Positions 48,590 to 60,339 of a DNA stretch of 64,000 nt are shown piece by piece. The stretch is from assembly GCF_000380565.1 (NCBI RefSeq), contig NZ_AQYJ01000026.1, positions 186,001-250,000 on the forward strand, in the 5' to 3' direction. Origin of the DNA: Microbulbifer variabilis ATCC 700307 (GTDB taxonomy: Bacteria; Pseudomonadota; Gammaproteobacteria; Pseudomonadales; Cellvibrionaceae). The notes beneath the pieces were generated by a model. The model made no database searches and was not told where the DNA came from. It saw nothing but the letters and a program-made list of their open reading frames with translations. Numbering within the stretch: position 1 is the first letter of the stretch; every line of letters starts with the position of its first letter. Made by a program: the position numbers and the translations under genes.

Positions 48590-50965
48590 CTAGCGCAGAC
48601 TAGCGTTATATTTTTCTTCTAGTTTTCCGACCACCGCATCTATAGCGGCATTGATTTCGTCGTCATTAAGGGTGCGCGACGAATGCTGAAAGGTCAACCC
48701 CAAAGCGACACTTTTTCTATTTAAATCAATGCCTTTGCCCTGGTAGACATCAAATATTTTGAGGTCGGTCAAGGTTTCGCCGGCTACTTCGACGGCGGTC
48801 TCCACCAAACTGGCGGCAGGAACATCGGCATCGATCAATAAAGCGAGGTCGCGGCGCACTTCCGGGAACTTGGATAGCGGGCGGAATGCAGGCACTTTAC
48901 CCTCTCCGATCGCTTCCAGGCTCAACTCAAATACGAAGGCGGGCTTGGACAGATCCAGCTTCTTCTGCAGCTGAGGGTGCAGAGCGCCAATAACCCCTAC
49001 TTCGCGGTCGCCACGCATGATCTTGGCGGTTTGGCCTGGGTGCAGCGCGGGGTGCTGGCCGGCAACAAAGCGGAACTCATTGGCGGCGCCAGTACGTGCC
49101 AGCAGGGCTTCCACATCAGCTTTCACATCGTAGAAATCCACACTGTCTTTACTGCCCGTCCAGTTCTCTGCGTAACGGTTGCCATAAGCCAGGCCTGCAA
49201 TCATCTGCTCCTGGTGCAGCTCGGCGCCAGGTACAAAACGCAGGCCGGTTTCAAACAGGCGCACACGATTCTGTTGGCGGTTGAGGTTATATTGCAGCGC
49301 TTTACAGAGGCCTGGCAGCAAGGTGGTACGCATAACTGCCAGTTCGGCGCTGATCGGATTTTGCAGGGCCACCGGGTCGGCTTCCGGATCAAACAGGGCG
49401 GCGTTGTCGCTATCGATAAAGCTGAAGGTGATCGCTTCGTAGTAGCCGCGGCTCAGCAGGGTTTGCTCGAGGTTGTCCTGGGCAACCATGCTCTCTGGGC
49501 GCGGGGCAATTTCCAGTTCAGCGGTAAAGCTTTCGCTGGGGATACGGTTGTAGCCGTACACACGGGCCAGCTCTTCCAGCAGATCTGCTTCGATGGCGAT
49601 ATCGAAACGGAAGCTGGGTGCGAGGAAGGTCCAGCCTTCATCATTCTGATCGATCTTTTCCAGTCCCAGACGGGTGAGGATATCAACGATTTCGTCATCG
49701 GCCAGCTGAATACCCAGGCCCTGCTCTACCCGCGCGCGGCGCAGGGTGATATGGCGCTCGGCGGGCATGGTTTCAGTCAGCTCGCGCAGATGTACTGGGC
49801 CGGGCTCACCGCCGACGATATCCAGCAGCAGCTGGGTGGCGCGCTCAACCGCTTTCTCTTGCAGGTGGTAGTCCACGCCGCGCTCGAAGCGATGGGAGGA
49901 ATCAGTGTGCAGGCCGTAGGAGCGGGCCTTGCCGGCAATCGCCAGCGGATTGAAGAAGGCGCTCTCCAGGAAGATATGCTGGGTACCTTCGGTAACAGAG
50001 GAATCCAAGCCACCCATAATACCGGCCATGGCCAAAGGCTTTTCCTCGTCGGCAATAACCAGGGTGCCTTCCTGCAGTTTTACTTCCTGGCCGTCCAGCA
50101 GAGTCAGTTCTTCACCGTGCTCAGCCATACGCACTTTGATACCGCCGGAGAGTTTCTCCAGGTCAAAGGCGTGCATGGGTTGGCCGAGTTCCAGCAGGAC
50201 GTAGTTGGTGACATCCACTACCGGGTCGATGCTGCGCAGGCCGCTGCGGCGCAAGCGCTCCTGCATCCACAGGGGCGTCTGGGCTTTGATATCGATATTG
50301 CGAATTATCCGGCCTACGTAGCGTGGGCAGGCAGGTTCCGCCAGCAGGGACACTGGCAGGCTTTCTTCAATCTGCTGGGGTACCGGGGCAATTTCAGGGC
50401 CCTGAACGGCGCAGCGGTTCAGCACACCCACTTCGCGGGCAATACCGGCAACACCGAGACAGTCGGAACGGTTCGGGGTGAGATCCACTTCGATGGTCTC
50501 GTCGTCCAGCTGCAGGTATTCACGCAGGTCGGTACCGGTGGGAGCATCTTCTGGCAGTTCCCAGATACCGTCGTTGTCTTCTCCCAGCTCCAGTTCGGTT
50601 TGCGCACAGAGCATGCCAAAGCTCTCTACACCGCGCAGCTTGGCTTTCTTGATTTTAAAATCGCCCGGCAGCTTGGCGCCTACCAGGGCAAAAGGAATTT
50701 TGATACCCACACGCGCGTTGGGAGCACCGCACACCACTTGCATTTCACCTTCAGGGTGACCGGCTACTTTACACACGCGCAGTTTGTCTGCATCGGGGTG
50801 TTGTTCACAGGCGACAATCTCACCCACAACCACTCCGGAAAAATCACCCGCTACTTTTTCTATGCCATCCACTTCCAGGCCGGCCATGGTGATTTGATCG
50901 GCCAGTTCCTGCGTGGTGAGTTCCGGGTTTACCCATTCCCGCAACCAGGAGTTGCTGATTTTCAT
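48590..50965 (-). CDS. pheT: Phenylalanyl-tRNA synthetase beta subunit
   Basis: A 791-residue protein from the ATG at 50965 (MKISNSWLREWVNPEL). It carries an N-terminal OB tRNA-binding domain (VVVGEIVACEQHPDADKLRVCKV), the B3/B4 editing region, B5 and the C-terminal anticodon-binding FDX-ACB domain (RPLSKFPEVRRDLALLID). With PheS it forms the (alpha-beta)2 enzyme charging tRNA-Phe. A 27-codon upstream extension of the frame was rejected because the start at 50965 matches all relatives. Confidence 0.97.
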   Translation of the reverse strand: MKISNSWLREWVNPELTTQELADQITMAGLEVDGIEKVAGDFSGVVVGEIVACEQHPDADKLRVCKVAGHPEGEMQVVCGAPNARVGIKIPFALVGAKLPGDFKIKKAKLRGVESFGMLCAQTELELGEDNDGIWELPEDAPTGTDLREYLQLDDETIEVDLTPNRSDCLGVAGIAREVGVLNRCAVQGPEIAPVPQQIEESLPVSLLAEPACPRYVGRIIRNIDIKAQTPLWMQERLRRSGLRSIDPVVDVTNYVLLELGQPMHAFDLEKLSGGIKVRMAEHGEELTLLDGQEVKLQEGTLVIADEEKPLAMAGIMGGLDSSVTEGTQHIFLESAFFNPLAIAGKARSYGLHTDSSHRFERGVDYHLQEKAVERATQLLLDIVGGEPGPVHLRELTETMPAERHITLRRARVEQGLGIQLADDEIVDILTRLGLEKIDQNDEGWTFLAPSFRFDIAIEADLLEELARVYGYNRIPSESFTAELEIAPRPESMVAQDNLEQTLLSRGYYEAITFSFIDSDNAALFDPEADPVALQNPISAELAVMRTTLLPGLCKALQYNLNRQQNRVRLFETGLRFVPGAELHQEQMIAGLAYGNRYAENWTGSKDSVDFYDVKADVEALLARTGAANEFRFVAGQHPALHPGQTAKIMRGDREVGVIGALHPQLQKKLDLSKPAFVFELSLEAIGEGKVPAFRPLSKFPEVRRDLALLIDADVPAASLVETAVEVAGETLTDLKIFDVYQGKGIDLNRKSVALGLTFQHSSRTLNDDEINAAIDAVVGKLEEKYNASLR

Positions 50966-51094
50966 AGTTGATCTCTTTCTGTATTCCGTCAGCGCAGCTC
51001 TGTGCGCATTTTGCCTGGGGCCTTTTCGCCGCTCAGGCCTCCACAATTCGATTGCTACTGCGAACAGCCTGAGCCATTCGCGCTCTCACTTGGC

Positions 51095-52138
<1,044 letters not shown>

Positions 52139-52236
52139 TTAATTTTTTCTGCTTTGTTCGGCCGGTGCTCTCTGCACCGGAGGGGTCTACCCCAGGTACC
52201 GCCACCGGTAAAAAATAGCGGAAACCCCATAAAAAA

Positions 52237-52268
52237 ATAGGGAAGGGCCGCTACAGCCCTTCCCTATT
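52237..52268 (-). terminator. Terminator after rplT
   Basis: ATAGGGAAGGGC/GCCCTTCCCTAT; on the minus strand a TTTTTTT run follows. It separates infC-rpmI-rplT from pheST or acts as the pheST attenuator; no Phe-rich leader peptide was identified. Confidence 0.75.
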
Positions 52269-52301
52269 TTAAGTATTCAGTTTTACAACTGAAGTGACAG
52301 C

Positions 52302-52661
52302 TTACGCTGCCAGGGCTGCCTTAGCTTTTTCAACTACGGCAGCAAAAGCGGCTTTATCGTAAACAGCCAGATCAGCCAGTACACGGCGATCCAGTGCGAT
52401 GTCCGCTTTCTTCAGACCTGCGATCAGGCGGCTGTAGCTCAGGCCTTCTGCACGGGACTGGGCGTTAATACGGGTAATCCACAGAGCGCGGAAGTTACGC
52501 TTCTTAACGCGACGGTCACGGTATGCATACTGACCAGCTTTAATAACTGCCTGCTTGGCAACGCGGAATACGCGAGAACGCGCACCGTAGTAACCTTTAG
52601 CCTGCTTCAGAATCTTCTTGTGACGACGACGCGCCTCTACACCACGTTTAACACGGGCCAT
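52302..52661 (-). CDS. rplT: 50S ribosomal protein L20
   Basis: A 119-residue, strongly basic protein beginning [20 protein letters not shown], the classic L20 start. In E. coli, L20 represses rpmI-rplT translation by binding the leader. Third gene of infC-rpmI-rplT. Confidence 0.97.
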   Translation of the reverse strand: MARVKRGVEARRRHKKILKQAKGYYGARSRVFRVAKQAVIKAGQYAYRDRRVKKRNFRALWITRINAQSRAEGLSYSRLIAGLKKADIALDRRVLADLAVYDKAAFAAVVEKAKAALAA

Positions 52662-52697
52662 ACTTCTATCCTCTTAAACCTTTGCGATTTGGACCAA

Positions 52698-52892
52698 TTA
52701 CTTGGCGCGCAACATACGATCGACCAGACCGGCATCAGACTTGTTCATAGTCTGGGTGCCACGCAGCTGACGCTTACGCTTGGTGGTCATCTTGGTGAGG
52801 ATGTGGCTCTTGTTAGCGTGCTTGTGCTTGTAGCCCGCAGCCGTCTTCTTGAAGCGCTTGGCAGCGCCACTATGAGTCTTTGCTTTCGGCAT
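52698..52892 (-). CDS. rpmI: 50S ribosomal protein L35
   Basis: A 64-residue protein, [20 protein letters not shown]..., normal L35 length. I start it at 52892 rather than the in-frame start four codons earlier, because MPKxKTHSG is the universal L35 beginning. Confidence 0.96.
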   Translation of the reverse strand: MPKAKTHSGAAKRFKKTAAGYKHKHANKSHILTKMTTKRKRQLRGTQTMNKSDAGLVDRMLRAK

Positions 52893-53039
52893 TTTGTACT
52901 CCAAAGTGAATATTCGCCTGTAAAACAGGCACCTTTAGTAACTGCCGATAACCGGGGTTATCGGCACTGCGAGAGTGGGGAGGCAGCCGTCGCCCAACCA
53001 CTTCTCAAAAGGAGACCTCGGGAATGACTTCCCCAAACC

Positions 53040-53579
53040 TCACTTTTTCTTTTTGCTAGGAGCAAGAACCATCAGCATCTGGCGACCTTCCATTTTGGGT
53101 CGCTGCTCTACAATGGCCAGCTCTTCCAGGTCCTTCTCGATGCGCTGCATCATTTCCATACCCAGCTCCTGGTGGGCCATTTCACGGCCACGGAAGCGCA
53201 GGGATACTTTGGCTTTGTCACCCGCTTCCAGGAAGCGGACGAGATTGCGCAGCTTGATCTGGTAGTCACCGATATCGGTGCCCGGGCGGAATTTCATTTC
53301 CTTGATCTGTTGCTGCTTCTGTTTCTTCTTGGCGGCATTCTTGGCTTTCTTGGCCTCGAATACGTGCTTGCCATAGTCCATGATCTTACAGACTATCGGC
53401 GTGGAGTCCGGGGCAATTTCAACGAGATCCAGGCTGGCCTGTTGCGCAGCCTCGAGCGCCTCCTCCAGGGAGACAATGCCCACCTGCTCGCCATCAGCAC
53501 CTATCAGGCGGAGTTCTGACGCTTCAATCTGATCATTTATGCGGGCCTTTTTGGACCGTCCCTTAGTGTCTCGTTTAAT
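53040..53579 (-). CDS. infC: Translation initiation factor IF-3 with AUU start
   Basis: A 179-residue IF-3. The first usual start codon (52 bases into the family alignment, 53483) would drop the N-terminal [20 protein letters not shown] segment. Upstream in frame there is an ATT at 53577-53579 preceded by GGGAG at nine bases, giving [20 protein letters not shown], which matches IF-3. AUU starts on infC are known in E. coli, where IF-3 represses its own translation by rejecting the weak start. The gene ends in KKKK as usual and lies between thrS and rpmI. Confidence 0.93.
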   Translation of the reverse strand: MKRDTKGRSKKARINDQIEASELRLIGADGEQVGIVSLEEALEAAQQASLDLVEIAPDSTPIVCKIMDYGKHVFEAKKAKNAAKKKQKQQQIKEMKFRPGTDIGDYQIKLRNLVRFLEAGDKAKVSLRFRGREMAHQELGMEMMQRIEKDLEELAIVEQRPKMEGRQMLMVLAPSKKKK

Positions 53580-53606
53580 AGCTATGGTCTCCCAGTTGCC
53601 AAGTTG

Positions 53607-55535
53607 TTATGCATTATCTTCTGTCAAACGACCGCGACGACTAACGTCCTGCTCAAGGATCTCAAGGAATGACTCATACGTCATGGTTCCCAGATCTTCA
53701 CCGCTACGGGTGCGAACAGCCACAGTCTGACTTTCCACTTCCTTATCGCCGATCACCAGCAGATAAGGAACACGCTGAAGCGTGTGCTCGCGGATTTTAA
53801 AGCCGATCTTCTCGTTTCTCAAGTCAGCTGTGGCGCGGTATTGCTGCTCACTCAGGCGGGCTTGCAAATCGCGACAATAATCAGCCTGGCGATCGGTGAT
53901 ATTCATGATCGCCACCTGCTGCGGTGCCAGCCAGGTGGGGAATGCACCTTCGTAGTGTTCAATCAGAATTCCGATAAAGCGCTCGAAGGAACCCAGGGCT
54001 GCGCGGTGCAACATTACCGGCGACTGGCGCGAACCATCTTCAGCAACATATTGTGCATCCAGACGGCCCGGCATAGAGAAGTCCACCTGAATGGTGCCGC
54101 ACTGCCATACACGGCCGAGACAGTCTTTCAGGGAGAATTCAATCTTGGGTCCGTAGAAGGCGCCTTCACCCGGCAGCTCTTCCCAGGGCAGGCCCGCGGC
54201 ATCCAGCGCATCGGCCAGGGCTTTCTCCGCCTTATCCCAGCTTTCATCGGAACCTACACGCTTCTCCGGGCGAGTGGAGAGACGGTAAATAACATCATTA
54301 AAGCCAAAGTCTTTGTACACGGAGTGCAGCAGATCCATAAAGTCAGAAACCTCTGACTGGATCTGATCTTCGCTACAGAAGATATGGCCATCATCCTGTA
54401 CAAAACCGCGCACGCGCATCAGACCATGCAGGGAACCGGAAGGCTCGCTGCGATGACAGGAACCAAACTCCGCCAGGCGCAGCGGCAGGTCTCGATAGCT
54501 GCGCAGGCCCTGATTGAACACCTGTACGTGACAGGGGCAGTTCATCGGTTTGATGGCGAACTGACGCTCCTCACTGGTGAGGGTGAACATGTCATCGGCA
54601 AATTTGTCCGCATGACCGGACTTGCGCCACAGGCTGAAATCCACCAGCTGCGGGGTTTTGATTTCTTTGTAGCCGAATTCGCGCTGGCGACGACGCATGT
54701 ATTGCTCGATAGTGCTGTAAATAGTCCAGCCGTTCGGATGCCAGAACACCATGCCGGGCGCCTCTTCCTGGATATGGAAGAGGTCATATTTCTTTGCCAG
54801 CTTGCGGTGGTCGCGCTTCTCTGCCTCTTCAATACGACGCAGGTAAGCCTTCAATTCTTTTTTGTTGGCCCAGGCGGTGCCGTAAACACGGGTCAACATT
54901 TCATTGTTGGAGTCACCGCGCCAGTAGGCACCGGCCACTTTGGTTAACTTGAAGGCTTTCAGCCTTCCAGTGGAGGGCACGTGTGGTCCGCGACACAGAT
55001 CTTCGAAATCACCCTGGCGATATAAAGAGATATCTTCATCGCTGGGAATGCTGTCGATAATCTCAGCCTTGTACTCTTCGCCCATATCGCGGAAGTATTT
55101 CACCGCTTCTTTGCGGGGCATCAAGCGGCGGGTAACCGGAATATTTTCCTTGACCAGCACTTCCATTCGCTCTTCGATCTTCTCAAGATCCTCTGGCGTA
55201 AACTGACGCTCGTAGGCGAAGTCGTAGTAGAACCCATCTTCAATAACCGGGCCAATAGTGACCTGGGCGGTGGGGTACAACTGCTTTACCGCCTGTGCCA
55301 GCAAGTGTGCGGCGGAGTGACGGATCACTTCCAGGCCTTCCGGCTGACGATCTGTGATGATAGCCAGATTTACATCGCGATCGATGATGTAGCTGGTATC
55401 AACTTCTTTACCGTCAACTACACCGGCAAGTGCAGCTTTGGCCAAACCTGGACCGATATCTGCAGCAACATCGTGTACGGAAACCGGGGCGGAAAATTCT
55501 CGACGGGAACCGTCGGGGAGAGTAACAACGAGCAT
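53607..55535 (-). CDS. thrS: Threonyl-tRNA synthetase
   Basis: A 642-residue class II synthetase: TGS domain (1-60), editing domain with [11 protein letters not shown] and a [10 protein letters not shown] motif, catalytic core with NCPCHVQVF (zinc ligand Cys), and C-terminal anticodon domain. Length equals that of E. coli ThrS (642). First gene of the thrS-infC-rpmI-rplT order; 27 bases before the infC start. Confidence 0.98.
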   Translation of the reverse strand: MLVVTLPDGSRREFSAPVSVHDVAADIGPGLAKAALAGVVDGKEVDTSYIIDRDVNLAIITDRQPEGLEVIRHSAAHLLAQAVKQLYPTAQVTIGPVIEDGFYYDFAYERQFTPEDLEKIEERMEVLVKENIPVTRRLMPRKEAVKYFRDMGEEYKAEIIDSIPSDEDISLYRQGDFEDLCRGPHVPSTGRLKAFKLTKVAGAYWRGDSNNEMLTRVYGTAWANKKELKAYLRRIEEAEKRDHRKLAKKYDLFHIQEEAPGMVFWHPNGWTIYSTIEQYMRRRQREFGYKEIKTPQLVDFSLWRKSGHADKFADDMFTLTSEERQFAIKPMNCPCHVQVFNQGLRSYRDLPLRLAEFGSCHRSEPSGSLHGLMRVRGFVQDDGHIFCSEDQIQSEVSDFMDLLHSVYKDFGFNDVIYRLSTRPEKRVGSDESWDKAEKALADALDAAGLPWEELPGEGAFYGPKIEFSLKDCLGRVWQCGTIQVDFSMPGRLDAQYVAEDGSRQSPVMLHRAALGSFERFIGILIEHYEGAFPTWLAPQQVAIMNITDRQADYCRDLQARLSEQQYRATADLRNEKIGFKIREHTLQRVPYLLVIGDKEVESQTVAVRTRSGEDLGTMTYESFLEILEQDVSRRGRLTEDNA

Positions 55536-55642
55536 TGTATGTCCTTTCTCTCAGTGGCGATCCCTACCAAAGACCGCATGAAACTATCCATGAAATCGTT
55601 CATGGAACTATTGATCCGGATGGGCCAGCCATCCTTTATAGA

Positions 55643-55720
<78 letters not shown>

Positions 55721-55880
55721 AAACTCTGCAGCGGGGGAACCCAGTGCTGCGAAGAGCGCGAACTTTAGCACCGCTTTTCAGTGTTTTCAACAACTTACTG
55801 AACTTTTGTGTGATTAAAATTAAGGCCGTGAACCCTGCAAATCGGGCTGAGCCGATTGCAGAATACAGCCCGGCATTCAC

Positions 55881-57887
55881 CTATTCCGCCTCCTTCAGAC
55901 GGGAAATCTCATCGCGCAATTTGGCTGCGGATTCAAACTCCAGGTTCTTGGCGTGCTCGTACATCTGCTCTTCAAGCTCACTGATTCGCGCCCAGCGCTG
56001 CTTGTCAGACAACGGCTTGGCATCAACTTTATAAGCACCCTTCCCTTCGGCCACCTTACGCTTGCTTTTCGGTACGCCGGGCGCCACAGCTCCTTCAAGA
56101 ATGTCCGCCACACTTTTGCGAATCCCTTTGGGGGTAATGCCATGCTCTTGGTTAAAGGCGAGCTGCTTCTCACGGCGGCGGCGGGTCTCCTCAAGAGCCC
56201 GTTCCATAGAGCCTGTCACCTTATCCGCATATAGAATAGCCCGCCCCTCAAGGTTACGCGCCGCGCGGCCAATAGTCTGGATCAACGAGCGATCTGAACG
56301 CAGAAAGCCTTCCTTATCTGCATCAAAGATGGCTACCAGCGCTACTTCAGGCATATCCAGACCTTCTCGCAGAAGGTTAATACCCACCAATACATCAAAT
56401 TCACCAATACGAAGATCCCGAATAATCTCTACCCGCTCTACGGTATCAATATCAGAATGCAGGTAGCGTACACGCACCCCATTCTCAGCCAGATACTCAG
56501 TCAAATCCTCGGCCATTCGCTTGGTCAGCACGGTAATAAGGACTCGCTGGTCTGCATCTGCGCAGCGGTGAATCTCTGACAGGGCATCATCCACCTGGGT
56601 TTGGGCCGGGCGAATCTCCACCTCTGGGTCAACAAGCCCGGTTGGCCGCACTACCTGCTCGACCACCTGCCCTGCGTGATCACCCTCGTAGGGCCCCGGT
56701 GTCGCCGAGACAAATACCGTCTGCGGAGCCAGGTGCTCCCACTCTTCAAACTTCAGGGGGCGGTTATCCAGGGCGGAGGGGAGGCGGAAACCGTATTCCA
56801 CCAGGGTCTCTTTACGCGAGCGATCCCCCCGGTACATGCCGCCAATCTGCGGGACGGTTACATGGCTTTCATCAATAAACAGCAGGGAGTCATGGGGCAA
56901 ATAATCAAACAATGTGGGTGGCGGCTGGCCGGCATCACGCCCGGACAGGTAGCGGGAATAGTTCTCTACGCCATTGCAGTAACCCAGCTCCTGCATCATC
57001 TCCAGGTCATACCGGGTGCGCTGATCCAGCCGCTGGGCTTCCAATAATTTATTGTTACCGCGCAACTGATCAAGGCGCACCCGCAGCTCTTCCTTGATGT
57101 GATCAATAGCACTGACGATGGTTTCCCGAGGGGTTACATAGTGAGACTTCGGGAAGATAGTGACCCGGGGAACCTTCTTGAGCTGTTCACCAGTAAGGGG
57201 GTCAAACAGGGTAATATCTTCAATCTCCTCATCAAACAAGGAGAGGCGCACCGCTTCCATATCGGAATCTGCCGGGTAGATATCGATGATATCGCCGCGT
57301 ACACGGTAGGTCGCACGGCGGAAGTCGGCATCGTTACGAGTGTATTGCAGCTCCGCCAGTCGGCGCAGAATTGTACGTTGATCGACCAGGTCACCACGAT
57401 CCAGGTGCAGTACCATCTTGAGGTACTTATCCGGGTCTCCCAAACCATAAATAGCTGACACTGTAGCAACCACTACCACGTCTCGCCGCTCAATCAGGGC
57501 TTTGGTGGCGGAAAGGCGCATCTGCTCAATATGCTCGTTTACCGACGCATCCTTCTCTATAAAGGTATCCGAGGATGGCACGTAAGCTTCGGGCTGATAG
57601 TAGTCGTAGTAGGAGACGAAGTACTCTACAGCATTCTTGGGGAAGAACTCTTTGAACTCACCGTAAAGCTGGGCAGCCAGTGTCTTGTTGTGAGCCATCA
57701 CTATCGCCGGACGCTGCAGGCGCTCAATAATGTTGGCCATAGTGAAAGTCTTGCCCGACCCGGTGACCCCCAGCAATGTCTGATGGCTAAGGCCATCATT
57801 AATCCCTTCTGCCAACTGCTCAATTGCCACCGGCTGATCGCCGGCCGGGCTGTAGTTACTCTCTACCTTGAACGGACGCGACTCCAT
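55881..57887 (-). CDS. uvrB: UvrABC excision nuclease subunit B
   Basis: A 668-residue protein started at the ATG at 57887 ([10 protein letters not shown]). It has Walker [13 protein letters not shown], beta-hairpin region [18 protein letters not shown], helicase motifs ([17 protein letters not shown]) and a C-terminal UVR domain ([27 protein letters not shown]). Binds damaged DNA handed over by UvrA and recruits UvrC. I see no LexA box directly upstream. Confidence 0.97.
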   Translation of the reverse strand: MESRPFKVESNYSPAGDQPVAIEQLAEGINDGLSHQTLLGVTGSGKTFTMANIIERLQRPAIVMAHNKTLAAQLYGEFKEFFPKNAVEYFVSYYDYYQPEAYVPSSDTFIEKDASVNEHIEQMRLSATKALIERRDVVVVATVSAIYGLGDPDKYLKMVLHLDRGDLVDQRTILRRLAELQYTRNDADFRRATYRVRGDIIDIYPADSDMEAVRLSLFDEEIEDITLFDPLTGEQLKKVPRVTIFPKSHYVTPRETIVSAIDHIKEELRVRLDQLRGNNKLLEAQRLDQRTRYDLEMMQELGYCNGVENYSRYLSGRDAGQPPPTLFDYLPHDSLLFIDESHVTVPQIGGMYRGDRSRKETLVEYGFRLPSALDNRPLKFEEWEHLAPQTVFVSATPGPYEGDHAGQVVEQVVRPTGLVDPEVEIRPAQTQVDDALSEIHRCADADQRVLITVLTKRMAEDLTEYLAENGVRVRYLHSDIDTVERVEIIRDLRIGEFDVLVGINLLREGLDMPEVALVAIFDADKEGFLRSDRSLIQTIGRAARNLEGRAILYADKVTGSMERALEETRRRREKQLAFNQEHGITPKGIRKSVADILEGAVAPGVPKSKRKVAEGKGAYKVDAKPLSDKQRWARISELEEQMYEHAKNLEFESAAKLRDEISRLKEAE

Positions 57888-58065
57888 ACACTCACCCAAC
57901 CATCAATCCAAAAAACAGAATGCGATTGTAGGCCCTCCTCAAAGACCCCACAAACCCGAAAGACCTGTCACACCTCACCTCTCCCACTATTATTCGATAT
58001 CTTTTTGCGTACAAATCGAACAAATAATTTCCTGACAAATCAATTAGTTAAATCGAAAAAAAGAG

Positions 58066-58092
58066 TTGACCTGCCCAAAAGTGCTCTATAAT
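58066..58092 (+). promoter_or_regulatory. Promoter of the tRNA-Asn pair
   Basis: TTGACC and TATAAT separated by 15 bases (17 if the -10 is read as TAATAT), with a GC-rich discriminator (CGCGCC) typical of stable-RNA promoters, 37 bases upstream of the first tRNA. Confidence 0.7.
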
Positions 58093-58128
58093 ATACGCGC
58101 CATCTCAACGGCACAGCCGTTAAGAAAT

Positions 58129-58204
58129 TCCGCCTTAGCTCAGTTGGTAGAGCAAATGACTGTTAATCATTGGGTCGCTGGTTCGAGCCCAGCAGGCGGA
58201 GCCA
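58129..58204 (+). tRNA. tRNA-Asn (anticodon GTT), copy 1
   Basis: TCCGCCT acceptor pairing with AGGCGGA, anticodon loop CTGTTAA, T loop GGTTCGAGCCC, encoded CCA. Confidence 0.96.
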
Positions 58205-58250
58205 AATTTCTAAGCGCAGCTTAATTTGCGCTATACAAATTAGATTAAAT

Positions 58251-58326
58251 TCCGCCTTAGCTCAGTTGGTAGAGCAAATGACTGTTAATCATTGGGTCGC
58301 TGGTTCGAGCCCAGCAGGCGGAGCCA
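58251..58326 (+). tRNA. tRNA-Asn (anticodon GTT), copy 2
   Basis: Identical to copy 1, 46 bases downstream, same transcript, ended by the hairpin at 58331. Confidence 0.96.
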
Positions 58327-58330
58327 AACA

Positions 58331-58368
58331 AAAACCCCACACGGTACAAAAACTGTGTGGGGTTTTTT
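58331..58368 (+). terminator. Terminator of the tRNA-Asn operon
   Basis: AAAACCCCACAC.GT/AC.GTGTGGGGTTTTTT, a strong stem with T-run. Confidence 0.9.
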
Positions 58369-58443
58369 CTTTACTGTAAACTGAAAATCTTATCCCTCAA
58401 TTAAAGCTCCAGCTACCGCCAGGGCGATTCGCAGACCTGACCA

Positions 58444-58710
58444 TCAGCAAGCCCTAGCCACCTCATGAAGTCGCTTAACCGGCGCCTTGCTCTCAGGCGG
58501 AGAATCCTGACGCCGCTGCGCCCAGGCCATATCCACCAAACTCTGCCTTGGCGAATAATCCCCGACTGCCTCACGCAAGATTCGGTGGATCTCTTCGCAA
58601 TCATGCCGCAAACAGGCCTGACGCAACTCGCCAAGTAAAACCTGAAGGGCTTTTGGTACAAGGCAATCTTCGGCTCGGCAACGCACATGATCACCGGGTG
58701 ATAAAAACCC
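58444..58710 (-). pseudogene. C-terminal fragment, possibly of a nucleotide-sugar epimerase/dehydratase
   Basis: The minus-strand frame contains LLGELRQACLRHDCEEIHRILREAVGDYSPRQS, which resembles the tail of WbpM/CapD-like polysaccharide biosynthesis proteins. The Rossmann and membrane parts are absent. The open frame up to 58788 has no good start. Weak assignment. Confidence 0.4.
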
Positions 58711-59116
58711 AGAAAAAGATATCAAAGACTCACACCGAGAAGGATACTTTACTCTGGCGAGGGTTATGAACACGATGAATTGCCCCACAACCCCTACGGA
58801 CGACCCGCTATGTTAGAGGCATTGATACAACCACAAGCAATAGCGGATAACAATTACACACACAACAGGAAGCAGCCAACCCATCAATAGGCGCTGCTAA
58901 CGCCTACCACCAATACAATTTACAATATTCTATCGATACGCCGTAGAAAGGACTAAGCAAACTACATGGTAGCGAAGCCCAAGGAAAGCATCAGGACACA
59001 ACCCTTAAACCCGAAGTAAAAGGCCTGACCTGCTAGCGCACCCAAATTAAAACCGGGCCCAACTGGGCACCAGTTGAATGCCCGGCAATAGCTAATAATG
59101 GACAGCTTTCCAAATA
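58711..59116. other. Intergenic region, nothing recognised
   Basis: Contains no credible gene. A small hairpin near 59055-59085 (CCGGGC.../GCCCGG) precedes the comEA-like gene's end and may end its transcript. Confidence 0.4.
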
Positions 59117-59425
59117 CTAAAGGCGAATCCTCTCCTTGTTTTTCTTAAGTGTCGTCGCGCCGATACCCTTTACATTCAACAACTGATCAATAGAAGTAAA
59201 GGGGCCATGTTTCTCACGATACTCTATGATTAACTGCGCCCGAGCTTCCCCTATGCCATCCAGCTTTTCAGCCAGCTCAACGACTGATGCACTGTTTATA
59301 TTAACCTCTGATATCAATTGTTTTGCAGCTTCAACCTCTCCATCATCTGCAAAAACCATCACCGGCTGACAAAGTGCAAAAGTTAGTACAAATACAGCAG
59401 AAAGTAATACACGAAAGTTTGTCAT
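59117..59425 (-). CDS. ComEA-family helix-hairpin-helix DNA-binding protein
   Basis: A 102-residue product from the ATG at 59425: signal peptide (ending PVMVFA), short spacer, then the double HhH domain with VNINSASVVELAEKLDGIGEARAQLIIEYRE and LLNVKGIGATTLKKN. ComEA-type proteins bind DNA in the periplasm during natural transformation; in this short form the role is often inferred only. Relevant to an accessory-gene-rich chromosome. Confidence 0.9.
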   Translation of the reverse strand: MTNFRVLLSAVFVLTFALCQPVMVFADDGEVEAAKQLISEVNINSASVVELAEKLDGIGEARAQLIIEYREKHGPFTSIDQLLNVKGIGATTLKKNKERIRL

Positions 59426-59568
59426 GATTGACTCCAAGTGAAAGTGTTTTTTGTTTCACATTGGGACTGCCAATACTTCCCCAAGCCGCACCATGATAAC
59501 TACGCGCCGAGCTCAAACTTACTTAGTACTAATTACACCACATCACATACGACCAAAGTAATCAAAGC

Positions 59569-60279
59569 TTACTTACCTGAAACTTCGGTCAAAATACCCT
59601 GTAGTGCCTCTAGCGGATTTGCAGATGCGGTTATCGGGCGCCCAATAACGAGATAGTCAGAACCTTCCGCAATAGCTTCAGAAGGTGTCAATGTGCGGCG
59701 CTGATCCCCAGCATCACTCCCAGCCGGGCGAATACCGGGAGTCACCAAGGCAAACTCCGGCCCACAGGCCAGCTTAAGAGCGCTCGCTTCACGTGCAGAA
59801 CACACAACCCCATCAAGACCGCAGGCTTTGGCCTTCTCTGCCAAACCCACTACATGATCTTTTAGTGATTTTTCAACTCCCGCGGCTTTCAGCTCCTCTG
59901 GAGTGGTACTTGTTAATACAGTTACCCCGATTAGTAGTGGCTTACTATCGCCAAACTCTTCAAGAGCTTCAGAGGCCGCTCTCATCATGCGCTCGCCACC
60001 ACTGGCATGTACATTGACCATCCAGACACCCAGGCGCGCTGCGGCCTTCACCGCAGAGGCCACAGTATTTGGAATATCGTGAAACTTTAAATCGAGAAAA
60101 ACCTCAAAACCTCGCTCTACAAGAGCCCGAACCACATCGGGTCCAGCAATGGTAAAAAGCTCTTTACCTACTTTTACCCGGCAAAGGGCCGGATCAAGCT
60201 GGCCCGCCATAGCCAGGGCCGCTTCTTTATTGTCATAGTCGAGAGCGACAACGATTGGAGAGGAAACTTGAGAGCGCAA
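59569..60279 (-). CDS. pyrF: Orotidine 5'-phosphate decarboxylase
   Basis: A 236-residue TIM-barrel enzyme of UMP synthesis. Motifs: VALDYDN, the catalytic [40 protein letters not shown]. Follows lapB, as in many gammaproteobacteria. Confidence 0.96.
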   Translation of the reverse strand: MRSQVSSPIVVALDYDNKEAALAMAGQLDPALCRVKVGKELFTIAGPDVVRALVERGFEVFLDLKFHDIPNTVASAVKAAARLGVWMVNVHASGGERMMRAASEALEEFGDSKPLLIGVTVLTSTTPEELKAAGVEKSLKDHVVGLAEKAKACGLDGVVCSAREASALKLACGPEFALVTPGIRPAGSDAGDQRRTLTPSEAIAEGSDYLVIGRPITASANPLEALQGILTEVSGK

Positions 60280-60339
60280 AGAAATACCTCATATAAATTT
60301 CATTGGTACATTGATTGAGCAAAAGACAAGCAGCCGGAA

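Noticed and set aside
48977..50971. 664-codon plus-strand frame
   Set aside because: It lies fully antisense to pheT and shows no family features; long antisense frames are common in GC-rich genes.
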